From assembly GCA_004802705.1 (NCBI GenBank), contig SGPL01000526.1, positions 1 through 22,724 of the forward strand: 22,724 bases of DNA, in the 5' to 3' direction. This DNA is from Bondarzewia mesenterica. Its lineage: Eukaryota; Basidiomycota; Agaricomycetes; Russulales; Bondarzewiaceae. Below are positions 11,806-22,200 of the stretch, one piece after another; within the stretch, counting starts at the first letter, position 1, and every line of letters begins with the position of its first letter. The notes under the pieces are model-generated. The model had not been told where the DNA came from and ran no database searches. It was given only the letters and a program-made list of their open reading frames with translations. A program made the translations under genes and the position numbers.

Positions 11806-13221
11806 TTACATAGTTACGCCAGGCTCGCTGAGGTCCCAGCCACTCATGGTAGCTGGAGAGCCCGAAAATGAGCACGGTAGTCGACCCTTCAGAGTGGAAC
11901 CTCCCAGACCCTTTCCGCCATTTTCTGAGCTCTTAGCCATTTTTTTCTGCGCTCTGCTCAATGGCGTAATGGAACCATTATTGTCGGCGACATCTTCAAC
12001 CTTCTCCTGCGCTGAGAACCGGGACTCCAACACCGCGGCGCAGGAAGAATTGGCGTCATGAAGGGATGGCGATGTTGCATCAGGTTGTGAAAGAGCTGGA
12101 GGGGGAACAGAGGGCATGGTAGGTTTAGGCATCAAGTTTTTGACACTCTGGGTAATAGTTGCGGACGACATCGGTTTGAGTGACACCTGCGAGGTATTGT
12201 ATTGACCGCATTGGCGGCAATACAAGCTTGCGTAAGAGCACGATGGGCAAGCAGGTACAAATTCCCGTAAAGAAGTCTCCCGCACACGGCAGATGAGAAT
12301 GATATCCTGCATCGAGAGCCGTTGACATTCTTCATCGCTGAGCAGCTCCTCTCTCTCACAGAGCGCAGTATACGCTGGAACCAGCCAGTCCTCGACACTA
12401 TAAGTGCGTCCGAGAACGAGTTTGTCGAAAGGCGACGCGATCGCCGCGAGGCGTTCAATGGCAAGCGCCCGCATGGACTCAATGTGCCATCTGCTGGCGA
12501 GGTGGAGAACGGAAGTCCATCCCTCAACATCTTTGACGTCGGCAGTAGCATCTTCAAATGTCCTGGCATAGGAATGTGTCATACGATGAAACTGAGGAAT
12601 GCCTTTTAGAGTACTCACGATGGGTAGAGGATGGACAGGAACGCATCGAAGTCGCGTGCCTTGATATCCTGCAACACGATCGGCGTCATTTGCCTGTGCA
12701 ACTTCTCCAAGAATGTTCGCCCCTTCCCGAAATGCGCCGGGAAAATCTGCTCAGCGAACGTTGGAGAGTCACGGGTGAAGTAATGCTGATAAACGCGATA
12801 TGTCATATCCTCGACCTACAAGCCGGTCAGGCTGACAGGAATGGAAAAAGGAAAGCCGCACACTTACCATGAAAGTCACGGTGCCATCCTCGAAAAAGAA
12901 TCGTTCATGTTTCTTCCAAAGAGACTGATCAGGCAGGATGATGGACAGATCGTCAGATATGATGGACTCATCATCCTCTGATTCCTTGCTGTCCGAGTGC
13001 GCAGACAGGATTGAGAGGACAGATGACGGCCTGGCTTCCTCAACAGTAGCAGAAATTTGATCTCCAGCTGATGAGTTGTTGGTCTCTCGGAGGTCAGACA
13101 TGATCTCAGGTGGAGACGTCAAAGAGTTATCGTCCGACATATTCGATACAATTTCCAAGGACGGTGATGGAGAACGGTCGAGAATGTCAAAATCAGATAG
13201 AGGAGATGACGATGCAGGCAT
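11806..13221 (-). CDS. BTB/POZ-domain protein of the Agaricomycete type
   Basis: Exons 13221-12868, 12815-12619 and 12562-11806 total 1,308 nt, 435 aa, with GTAAGT and GTGAGT donors and phases that agree. Residues 1-95 are a disordered Ser/Asp/Glu-rich tail. Residues of about 98-200 form a BTB/POZ-like fold (LWKKHERFFFEDGTVTF, then FLSILYPS), followed by the downstream block usual in this large mushroom family (WTSVLHLASRW, then KLVLGRTYSVEDWLVPAY). Four cysteines in two CxxC pairs (C289, C292, C299, C302) follow and could bind a metal; this is inference. The last 120 residues are low-complexity Ser/Pro/Lys-rich. BTB domains dimerise and often recruit Cul3 ligases, but no substrate or pathway can be inferred. 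The stop TAA sits inside ATGTAAGTT, which is also a strong donor (AT|GTAAGT), so a longer spliced C-terminus is possible. Confidence 0.85.
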
Positions 13222-13892
13222 ACACTGATTGAGCAGAAGGGTACGGGTCGCTCGAATGCGTGGTGTGGGGGTGCTGATTCAGATGAATTGCTGGCTCCAC
13301 GGGGATCAGGTTCCTAGGGTTTCAGGTGAGTATATAACTGAGATCCGTCAAGCGCCGGGACAATGAGGCAAACGCATGTCTGATAGCATACAAGAATAAA
13401 TTTCCAACACAGTACATGGGCGTAAACAATCGGCCTGAGATAGTCGGAGCTTCTGTTTAGAATGTGTGGAAGGCAGGTAGACTGGCTGAAGGGTGATGGA
13501 GAAGCCTAGTGTCCTGACAATTGAAGATTCATAAGGAGAGGCCGTTAGGGATCCAGAACAGCCTCAGACTTGAGTATTCAGATCCTGCGCTCGACTTGAA
13601 GCTCCGTTGACCCGCCTTTGCCGATGATAGTCACCCCATATATGCATGCAATCAATTAAATCACGTACTGAGTCAGCTTTGTGTAGATGTTGTTTTGAAT
13701 GAGCATAGAGTCCGTTATATTACATGTCAAGAATGAAGCAACTCGGAATTTCTTCGGATGGGATGCTGAGGTAATAAAACTTGGTTGTGTGACTAAGTAG
13801 TTCATGTGACTTGCAAAGTGGCACTGACTCACTCAGTAAAAGTCGTCGGCAAATCCGCTGCTCTTTGTCTTCCCAAGACCTGCACATCCAAC
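13222..13892. other. Divergent promoter region between BTB gene and CTK3
   Basis: 671 bases without a supported gene separate two divergent starts. A TATATAAC stretch at 13331-13338 lies about 110 bases upstream of the BTB start and reads as TTATATA on its strand, a weak TATA candidate. TGACTCA at 13825-13831 lies about 62 bases before the CTK3 ATG. Open frames here run straight into CTK3 exon 1 upstream of its conserved start and are not thought to be translated. Confidence 0.4.
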
Positions 13893-14875
13893 ATGGATCC
13901 GTTCGAAGTAAGGATGCAATTCCTTACCCTCTTACGCAAGCTGAACGCGTCAGTCTCTTTTTCACAGTTCTCACGTGCGCTCTGGAGTCTGAATTGCTTA
14001 CCAGCTCCCAACAATCCATTCAGAAAGTCGTAGGCTACGCACTTAAATACTACTCTCGGTGCGGGGAGGATCTATGGGACTGCATCGTTGAGGAATGCCA
14101 AAAGGTCTGTCCGGACATATCAGCGTATACTGTTCATTGACGGTGTTCTGGTCGTCAGGGATCCATTAATAACCGTATCAACATCCTCTACTTCCTCGAC
14201 TCCTTATGCGAGACATCATTGCTGGCGAAAACTCGCTCAATATCTCTCGGCTCAGAACATGCACCCAACAACTCTTTCTACGTCGATTACGTGGCTCGAG
14301 ATCTCAGTAAAATCATTGAATACGTCGTTCCAGAAGGGCGGCAGGGTCTGCCAAACCTCATGAGCACAAAACAGGTACGCTTTCCTGACTGTTTCTCTCT
14401 GCATTGGATTTTCTAATAGTGTTCGAAGATTCTTGAGAATTGGCGCAGCAAACGCGTCATTGACCCACAAAACATCGACGCCGCGATGACCTTCCTCAGC
14501 AACCGCAATGCCCCCACCGACTCACCTCCACGCTCACTCCCTTCCCCGCTCGCTTCCTACCCATCCGACCCGACCCCTCCTCTCCCGCGTAACGAAGTAG
14601 TCAAACGCATTGAGGAAGATCGAGAGCGACATAAGCGCTTGCGCGAGCGCCGATGGGTTCAGCCAGTTTCTCATGCCCCACAGATTCCCCAGCTGGCATC
14701 GTTTATGCCATTAACGGACGATGGCGACGGCGAGGAGGAATTGACTATTGACATTGAATTCGAGAACGAGTGGGAAGCGACTAGTGATTGGAATGAGGAT
14801 GATGACGATGCCGTGGGTGAGGAAAACGAATTGTGTTTTCCTGGAGAAGGCGAGGCGCCTATGGACTTATCGTGA
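13893..14875 (+). CDS. CTK3: CTK3, gamma subunit of RNA polymerase II CTD kinase I
   Basis: Ctk3 is the CID-fold subunit of CTDK-I (Ctk1-Ctk2-Ctk3), which phosphorylates Ser2 of the RNA polymerase II C-terminal domain during elongation. Exons 13893-13948, 14005-14104, 14159-14374 and 14420-14875 total 828 nt, 275 aa. The start MDPFEVRMQFLTLLRKLNA and the junction giving NASQQSIQK fit the family and require the donor GTCAGT at 13949. The other frame-compatible choice would delete the conserved SQQSIQ. Residues 1-130 are the CID domain (CGEDLWDCIVEEC, then NRINILYFLDSLCETSLL). Next come a Pro/Ser-rich linker, a basic Arg/Glu-rich helix (RIEEDRERHKRLRERRW) and an acidic C-terminus. It is divergent from the BTB gene. 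I recognise it from its N-terminal domain; the tail is poorly conserved. Confidence 0.9.
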
Positions 14876-15667
14876 CTTGTGGGTCTTTTCCCCCTTTAGA
14901 CCAGATCATTATCCGTTGACGATTTTTTTTTCAGCTGTATCTTGCGCAGATCGCTCTTCGCTTGTGCTATTAGGTACCAATGTTGTGTACTATCTATTTT
15001 TGTCATCATTTGCCTGGACAGAATTCTTAAGTATGATGTTCTATCTGGACATTGCAATCTAGAACGAGCGGCAAAAGTTCCTACATTTAGCACCTTGTTC
15101 GAGTTCGGGAACACAGTCCTTTACTTTCAACAGGCGTTGATGGCATCAAAGTACGTGTCTTCATATTGTTTCGCATACACAGTCTGTTGAGCACCATTAT
15201 TCCCATAGAGGATCATTCCTTCCTCATGTGGGAAGCACTTGACATGCATTGAACACCGTACGAAGGCGACGGCTTCTGTAAGGCGAAAATGTATAAATTG
15301 TCGATGGCCCATTGACAACACGTAATTCCTATTCATTTTGTTTCTTCCACAATGAGAAATTGTTTGCACACAAGGGCCTTCGTCGACATATTTACATAAC
15401 CAATTTCTTCTCCGAGGGGAACTAGGAGCTGAAGCGGAGATGATCATCCCTAGTCGAATGAATAAGACACATGCCGACTTTCTGATGGACCCATGCGGGC
15501 ATTGGTCAGTTTCCATGTATTCTACAGGAATTTCTTCGGCTGATGATTATGGTCAATCAATCTCTTTTCTTGTGTGGGCAAGTCATGGGCTACTAGTATA
15601 TAGCCTGCGACGCACGCCATTTTCAAAAATTACTGAACGCCCTTGTCGAATCTTAAATCTCATTGAT
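14876..15667. other. Spacer between CTK3 and first dynamin-like gene
   Basis: 792 bases without a supported gene. The first part is T-rich and fits the CTK3 3' UTR. A TATATAG at 15597-15603 lies 65 bases upstream of the dynamin-like ATG and is a reasonable but unproven TATA box. A 129-codon minus-strand frame (15127-15516) resembles no family I know and has no splice or composition support. Confidence 0.4.
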
Positions 15668-18421
15668 ATGGGATCTCATCAAAGCGACTCGTCTGGTTTC
15701 GAGAGCGCCTCCGAGGACCATGCTGTGGGACTATCTGACCCTCGCTTCTCTGATCATAGGAGACGAATGCTTGATCTTATGAACAAGCTTCGTGGTACAG
15801 GGTTTGTAATTTTTTTTTGTCTTTGAACTCGAGACTGACTTCATATTCAGTGCACAGCTCGATGTAGACCTGCCCATCATCGCCGTCATAGGCTCGCAAA
15901 GTGCGGGAAAATCATCGCTCATAGAGTCGATCTCCGGAATCAGTTTGCCTCGCGCCAGCGGGACGTGCACACGGTTCGTCTCTAGATATTTCGGATAGTT
16001 TCCTTCCTCACTGAACAGCCATCATCAGTTGCCCGACAGAGTGTCGGCTTTTTTATTCCGATGAACCTTGGCGATGTATCGTATCTTTGCGCTTCATCAC
16101 TGATGAGCATGGCGTCCCTTTGGACAAAGTGCGCGACGAGCGATTTGGGGAACCGCTCTTTTCAAAGGTGGACGTAACTGAACGGATTCGAAGGGCTCAA
16201 CGGGCCATCCTTAATCCTGGAGTTCCTTCCATCGAGTTCATCAGTGCATTGGACGAGGATTTGCAGGACAACCAGCTAACATTTTCTTCGAATTATGTTT
16301 GCCTCGAGATCAGAGGGAGGGACGTGACAGATCTGACTTTTGTCGATCTCCCAGGTGCGTCTCTCTTCCACTTGCCTCTTTGGTTCATAGTAATGACAGA
16401 TCATCCAGGTTTGATTGCCACTCACGGCCCAGGAGGAAGAGAGTCAGATGTTGGACTGATCGAAAACCTGGCGACTGACCACATAAACAAGCCAAGCTGC
16501 ATCATCCTTCTTGCTGTGGCCTGCGAAAGTGAGCGTACTCTCGATGCTTTCTCAATTTCACTTCTCAATTTCCTCCAGCTGACTTTCAGAACCAAAAGGC
16601 GTCCCGACTCGCCGGCGAACACGATACCCAAGGCACAAGAACCATTGGTGTGTCAGGTATCGATGCTTTGGCGAAGACCACTAACGCCTTTTCTTTGTCT
16701 CTTGAAGGCGTGTTGACCAAGCCAGATCGCATCTCTCCCGGAGAAGAGGATGATTGGCTGAAATACATTCGCGGCGAAGAGGACCAGACAGTGCAATGGT
16801 ACTGCGTGAAGAATCCGAACTCGCAAGCCTTGGCCACAGGGATCACTTGGGAAGGTGCTCGTGCACAAGAGCGTGACTTTTTTTTTGAATACGAACCCCT
16901 GGTCCAACCTCGAATGGATGTACCAACAGCGTCTCGGTACTGACAAACTGACCAGCAGACTGAGCAATATTTTGTCTGATCTCATATCACGAAGGTGCGC
17001 GCCTCGCGCTCAATTCAGCCTCCTTTGATGCGACTCGTTTCTGTAATGAAACTGCAGACTTCCGCAACTGCAGGACGAGATCGACAAGCTGCTCACGCAG
17101 ACTGAGGACTCCATAGGCCGCCTTCCGCAACCTCCATCCAGCGAGCCCGTCGCGGAGATTCTGCGAATGGTGGGTGGCTTCGTTCGCGCAGTCGAGCGAC
17201 ACATAGAGGGGACTCCGCATGTCGGAGGACTTCTTCAGTCCATCCGTCCTGCGCAAGATACCTTCCAGAAAGCTATTCGGCGAACTGCGCCTGATTTTAA
17301 GCCATTCGAGCGCGACACAGGGCATTATCTGATGCCTTCCCCCGGGTTTCTTGCGCACGAAGAAGACTACTGGATGGTCCTTTCTCAGGAACGAAACGAA
17401 CCCATCTACATTGACGAGGTCATGGAGAAGGCAAAGACGTGAGTCCTGATTTGATATCGAATCTATCTTGCGCTGAATGCAAAGGCAACGTAGAGCTGTC
17501 ACGAGGGAACTCCCTAACAATATTCCATTCATCGTCACAAAACAAATCATTGCTTCCATCGTGAAGCAGTGGATGGCTCCATCCAGGCAGCTATTCGAAC
17601 AAACCAATAAGACTTTGAACAACCACATCATGAGGCTCGTGGAAGAACACTTCGGCCAGTTCGCCCAGGGAGGCTTAAAGCAGTGTATCTCGTCAGTGTT
17701 CCTTGACTACATTTCATTTCAGATCATTCTGATCTCATCCTTATTCAGTGGTATCGTAACCAAGCATCTCCGCGCGTGTTCAGAGACAGCCGTCCAACGC
17801 ATCATGCTCCTCCTTGAAGCGGAAATGGAACCTTTTACCAGAAACAATCATTACTTGAACGACTATCGAGCCAAGTTCCTCGCGTACTACAAGGGCGTCC
17901 GCCAGGCCAATCAGAACAACGATTTTATTCGGAATTTGGAGGGCACTGGACCTGGCTCCACATCGGAGACATTTCAGCAAGCAATGACGAAGACGTTGAG
18001 TGGCTTCACGGAGATGGGACTTCATGGTATCCAGCCTGTCGCGCTTGCGAAGGTGTTGCCTGAAGACCCCATGGAGGCCGGGATCGAGATAATGGCGGAC
18101 GTAAGAGCCTACTTTCAAGGTGCGTTTCCCATAGCGGCTGAGAACAATGCACTCGTGATAATCGCTTCCACAGTGGCGTACAAGCGATTTGTTGACAATA
18201 TCCCAATGTCGATTGACCAGGCGCTCATACGTGGATTGGCAGAGGGTTTGGAAGCTGCTATCTTCAGCGGCCTTGGAGTGAGTGGGCCAAAAGGCTTCGA
18301 GAATTGTCAGAGGCTCTTGCAAGAGCCGCCGGGCATCGTAGAGAAACGAAATGAGCTGCAGAAGAGGAGAGACAGGCTCTCTCTGGCGCGACAGGAGCTC
18401 CTAGACGTGTTTACGGTATGA
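15668..18421 (+). CDS. Dynamin/Mx-like large GTPase, copy 1, with a one-base frameshift in exon 6
   Basis: Dynamin superfamily GTPases polymerise on membranes or other targets and use GTP hydrolysis for remodelling; the target of this fungal subfamily is not evident. Exons: 15668-15801, 15851-15973, 16029-16354, 16409-16528, 16579-16647, 16708-16994, 17058-17438, 17485-17691, 17749-18119, 18174-18421. They total 2,266 nt, one more than a multiple of three; without the extra base the product would be 754 aa. P-loop GSQSAGKS is at residues 59-66, TRCP at 85-88, DLPG at 192-195 and TKPD at 261-264. The middle (stalk) region and a C-terminal GED-like helical region follow ([12 protein letters not shown]). 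There is no PH or proline-rich domain, as in Mx proteins and Vps1. The frame breaks at the T-run 16878-16886: read literally, translation stops at 16943 after 335 aa and loses the stalk. All later exons and splice sites are intact, so the cause is either a recent mutation or a homopolymer sequencing error. Confidence 0.9.
16878..16886 (+). other. Run of nine T causing a +1 frameshift in dynamin-like copy 1
   Basis: Upstream the frame reads [10 protein letters not shown]; with nine T it continues as FEYEP and ends at TGA 16941-16943. With eight T it would continue in the frame encoding [18 protein letters not shown], which aligns with the second copy (KTAPWDTLETEYRGLLST) and joins all remaining exons in phase. 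The excess of one base in the spliced sum points to the same spot. Confidence 0.88.
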
Positions 18422-18959
18422 CAGGTTTGATTGTTCTATTTCTAGGTACATGTTTGTGTTTGTTCACGCTGATATAATGATGAAAGGGTTATGCTTGCGA
18501 TCGATGGGTTCTTCTGTTGGCTCAGCCAGATGTGCTGTTAACGTCAAGTAACATCTTCAATCGTCTCCCTCAGAATGAAGTCAAGAGAGCGGAAATCAAG
18601 AAATACAGTGAGTCGAACACTGTTGCCTCAATTTTCAACCTCCACAAAAGGTGGTTGTTGTAAACGATGATCACAAAAAGCTTTTGTTGTGTATCTGAGC
18701 GCTTGCCACTACGTAATCATTAAGCAGGTCCTTGTATTTTTCGGTATCACTGAGCGCTTCAGACTGCTTCGAGAAGAGTGTCTCACCTGACCGCCACTCC
18801 TCGAGGCTTGAGAACCATCTGAGCGCTCGATTGATGGCATGATGCAATCCGCTGCGCAGGTCTGTCTTCCTCCTTGTGCGCAGTTACATATGTTCTTGTT
18901 CTGATCGGTTACTTGGGATCCCTAGTACAGCTGTTCACAGCCACCGAGGTGGAATTTAT
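18422..18959. other. Spacer between the two dynamin-like genes
   Basis: 538 bases with no supported gene. It contains three exact copies of CTGAGCGCT (listed separately) and a near-palindrome ACAAAAAGCTTTTGT around 18673-18687. I find no recognisable leftover exon of either GTPase. Presumably it holds the 3' UTR of copy 1 and the promoter of copy 2. Confidence 0.4.
18695..18827 (+). repeat. Three copies of CTGAGCGCT upstream of dynamin-like copy 2
   Basis: Exact 9-base matches occur at 18695-18703, 18750-18758 and 18819-18827, spaced 55 and 69 bases apart and all in the same orientation. The core AGCGCT is palindromic. I noticed no other copy in the window, though I could not search exhaustively. 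They lie 130-265 bases upstream of the copy 2 start and may be a transcription-factor site. Confidence 0.45.
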
Positions 18960-21908
18960 ATGTCCTCAAACCAGGTAAAGCGGCCTACTCGTGCCCTTCC
19001 ACCTATCTCCCGCTGCCCCACTCACATATCTTCATCACTGCAGTCGATTCCTAATATGCTGGTAGATCCCCATTCGGCTGATTCACTGTACATGACAGTG
19101 GTTAACCAAGACGATCCCATTGGACTCATCGGAGCACCTCTCAAAATCTACCGACGAGAGGAGCTGGATCTCATGAACCGCTTGAACAGTTCAGGGTGTG
19201 TGACCAAATACTGTCTCCATCTATCTAACATATCTAACCGTACCAAAGGGTGCAGGCCTCCGGTGATATCGATCTGCCTGTGATTGCCGCCATTGGATCG
19301 CAGAGTGCGGGAAAGTCGTCGCTCATCGAGTCGATCTCAGGAATCAAACTACCACGAGCCGCAGGGACTTGTACAAGGTACGAGACTTCATTGCTGTCTT
19401 TCTACGGCAATAGACATGTGGTGTTGTATCCAGGTGTCCGACAGAATGCCTTTTGTCGCATTCAGAAGATGCATGGAAATGCGAGGTCAAGCTTCGCTTC
19501 GATACTGACATACGGGGCATCCCTCTGGGACAGCCTCTGATTGTTCCCTTTGGCGGGCCTATATCCGAGTCGAACAAGGCGGACGTTGAAGACCGTATTC
19601 GTAGAGCGCAGCAGGCGATCCTGAACCCAAACAGAGAACCGGAAGAGTTTCTGGATGAACAACTCCCTACCGACCGAGAGCTCACTTTTTCTTCCAATTT
19701 TGTCTCCCTCGAAATATCCGGAAATCAAATTCCGGATCTCTCCTTCATCGATCTCCCAGGTAACCTTTTGTTTATCGAATCGTTGTTTATCGACCTTTTG
19801 CTAACTCGTTGCGCAATGAAAGGTTTGATTCAGAATGTGGGCACTCAAGGAAGAAGCTCCGACATTAGCATGATCAAAGAGCTCGTGGAGTCATATATCT
19901 CAAGGCCCAGCTGCATCATCCTTCTAACAATGAACTGTGAAAGTCAGTCTTTTAGTCATTGTCTTTTATGTTGCCTCCCGCTCACAGCTTCACTATTACA
20001 GCCGATTTTGCAACTCAAGGAGCTCACGACCTTGCTCGCAAGCATGACCCCAAGGGTACCAGGACTATCGGTAGGATGCTTAATCCACCCTAGCAACTAG
20101 ACATCCATATCGATCTATGCATCTCAGGTGTTCTCACGAAGCCGGATCGTATTCCTGAACGCAGCGAGCAACTTTGGTTACGATATATCCGCAATGATGA
20201 GGAGCCTTTGAAAAACAATTGGTTTTGCGTAAAACAACCTGACGCAAAGGAACTCGAGAATGGGATCACCTGGAACGATGCTCGAGAACGAGAAGACCGT
20301 TTCTTCAGGAAAACAGCACCATGGGACACGCTCGAGACAGAATATAGGGGACTCCTATCCACGCGAAACTTGATCAGCAAGTCGATGGATGTTTTATCGT
20401 CAATGATATCGAAAAGGTAAGTATGGCCATGAGGCCGTTCAAACATTATTGTCTAACGGTCTCTGTAGAATCCCAAAGCTCAGCCGAGAAATCGATGATC
20501 TCATCAGTTCGACAAATAAGGACCTGCACGAGCTACCAAAAGCGCCTTCGACAAACTGCGTGAGCGAAATTCATGATCTGATCAAACGATTCGCCCGCGA
20601 GGTCGAGGTCCACATAGAGGGTTCGCCGGATCTGGCAGATGGTCTGCTTCAGCAGCTCAATCCGAAAAAGAAGCACTTCCTGAAAGCCATCCTCCAGACG
20701 AGTCCGGACTTCCGCCCATGGGAGAAGGCATCGGCGAAGAAAGATGAGACTCGTCCCTTCCCTGGTTTTCTGGAGAGCGAGGGTGTGAACGTGGATTTGA
20801 AGCCGGAGCAGGACTCTCAGACACCCAGAATGCCTATCTTCCTCGATGACGTCCAGGAGCGCATGAACAGGTGAGTCATTGTTAGATAAAAAAATTCTAC
20901 TTCACCTGATTGCTTCGCCAACAGTTCTGTGACTCGCGGACTACCTGACAGCTTTTCCCCCCTCATCACAAAGAGATATATCGTGTCTTTCATTGAAGAT
21001 TGGGAACAGCCCATACATAGCCTCGTCGACGGCTATTATGACATAACTCGCAGATTCGTCGACGAAATCATCAAACAGCACTTCGAACGGTTCGGCCGAC
21101 TCCATCGATGTGTGCAGTGCGTTCTCGTTGTTTCGTTCTGATTGCAAAAACCCTTTGACGCAGCTGTTAATATAGGCAAGCTGTTGATAAGCGCCTTAAG
21201 CGCTGCCGCGATGATGCCCTCGAACGCACCATCTGGCTCCTAGAGCTCGAGAAGACGCCACAAACCGAGAACGTGCACAACTACGGCGGCTTCAAGGAAA
21301 AATACGGAGCGTACTTCCGGACGCTGAGGCAGGAACGTCTGGGCAAGACCGCATTGACAGAACTCAGCCGCTATGGTACGAACTCTCCGCATGCCCAGAC
21401 TGCGGAGTACAAGAGTGCCGTGGATCAATCCCTCAAGAATCTGACAAAAGTGGGGTTTCATGGCCTCAACCATAGCGATCTGGCCAAGCTTGCACCCATT
21501 GACCCTATGGACCCTGTTCTGGATATCATGACCAAAGTCTGTGCATACTTTCAAGGTAAATCCGTCGTTTTTTTTTGCATCTATCTTGATCGTGATTCTG
21601 ATCGCACTTTGGGCATTGATCTCTGCATAGTTGCATTCAAGCGCTTCGCAGACTACGTGCCAATGGCAGTGGATAAGGAGCTCGTTCAAGGTCTGAGAAA
21701 GGATCTCGACAGGGTGTTGATGGATGAGATTGGTTTCGACAAGATCGACATTAATGAGCGTTGTCAAGCGCTCCTCGTTGAACCCCCGGAAACTACAACC
21801 GCGCGCAAGAACCTGGAGACGAAGTTGCAGCGGTTGAATACAGCAAAGAAAGAGCTGAGCCGTTTCAACCTTCCCTATGATGATGAAGACCGTGCTGGCG
21901 ACGAATAG
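18960..21908 (+). CDS. Dynamin/Mx-like large GTPase, copy 2 (intact)
   Basis: Exons: 18960-18974, 19044-19195, 19249-19377, 19434-19759, 19823-19942, 20002-20070, 20128-20416, 20469-20870, 20925-21116, 21176-21555, 21631-21908. The total is 2,352 nt, 783 aa, with all phases agreeing. P-loop GSQSAGKS is at residues 72-79, then TRCP, DLPG at 205-208 and TKPD at 274-277, followed by the stalk and a C-terminal GED-like region (VAFKRFADYVPMAVDKEL). As in Mx and Vps1, no PH or proline-rich domain is seen. Exons of 326, 120 and 69 nt are identical in size to those of copy 1 and the other junctions fall at matching places, so the genes arose by tandem duplication. The five-codon first exon (MSSNQ, donor GTAAAG, acceptor CACTGCAG) is the least certain part; the alternative start is ATG 19056. 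The C-terminus ends in an acidic tail absent from copy 1. Confidence 0.92.
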
Positions 21909-22200
21909 GATATTTACTATGATCTAGTTTCATGATCTCTGTGCCCGAGCTTGCTTTGCATTTACCACCGTTATCCATGCTTTCATTGTTTGTTTTGTTT
22001 ACAATGTTTTGTCTCCCATATAAATGTAGTACAATGTTGTGTAGCTATCGATCTTGACGTTCTGACCACCACCGTGATAACTTTCTGCGTCCCACTGGAG
22101 CATACAACTTGAAAAAACCTATCGTTCGCTAATCATTGAAGAGGTATATCGTGCGTCAAGAATACAAGCAGATCAACCTACGATCCGAGAAGAACAAAAA
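21909..22200. other. Convergent 3' spacer between dynamin-like copy 2 and ceramidase
   Basis: 292 bases, AT-rich and non-coding, between two convergent stop codons. It would contain both 3' UTRs. I see no repeat or RNA gene in it. Confidence 0.45.

Noticed and set aside
9883..13221. Possible diterpene biosynthetic cluster around the GGPP synthase
   Set aside because: Neighbours are GCN1, a BTB protein and CTK3. No terpene cyclase, P450 or transporter is present, so a housekeeping role fits better.
13953..14023. Alternative CTK3 intron 1 with donor after TCA and acceptor ATTCAG
   Set aside because: It keeps frame but removes the conserved SQQSIQ; the donor at 13949 with acceptor at 14004 keeps both frame and motif.
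15127..15516. 129-codon minus-strand open frame between CTK3 and dynamin-like copy 1
   Set aside because: No family resemblance, no good start context or splice signals, and composition like the surrounding non-coding sequence.
15668..16943. Calling copy 1 a short GTPase-only gene ending at 16943
   Set aside because: Six further segments downstream match copy 2 in order and phase, so the stop is a frameshift product rather than a natural end.
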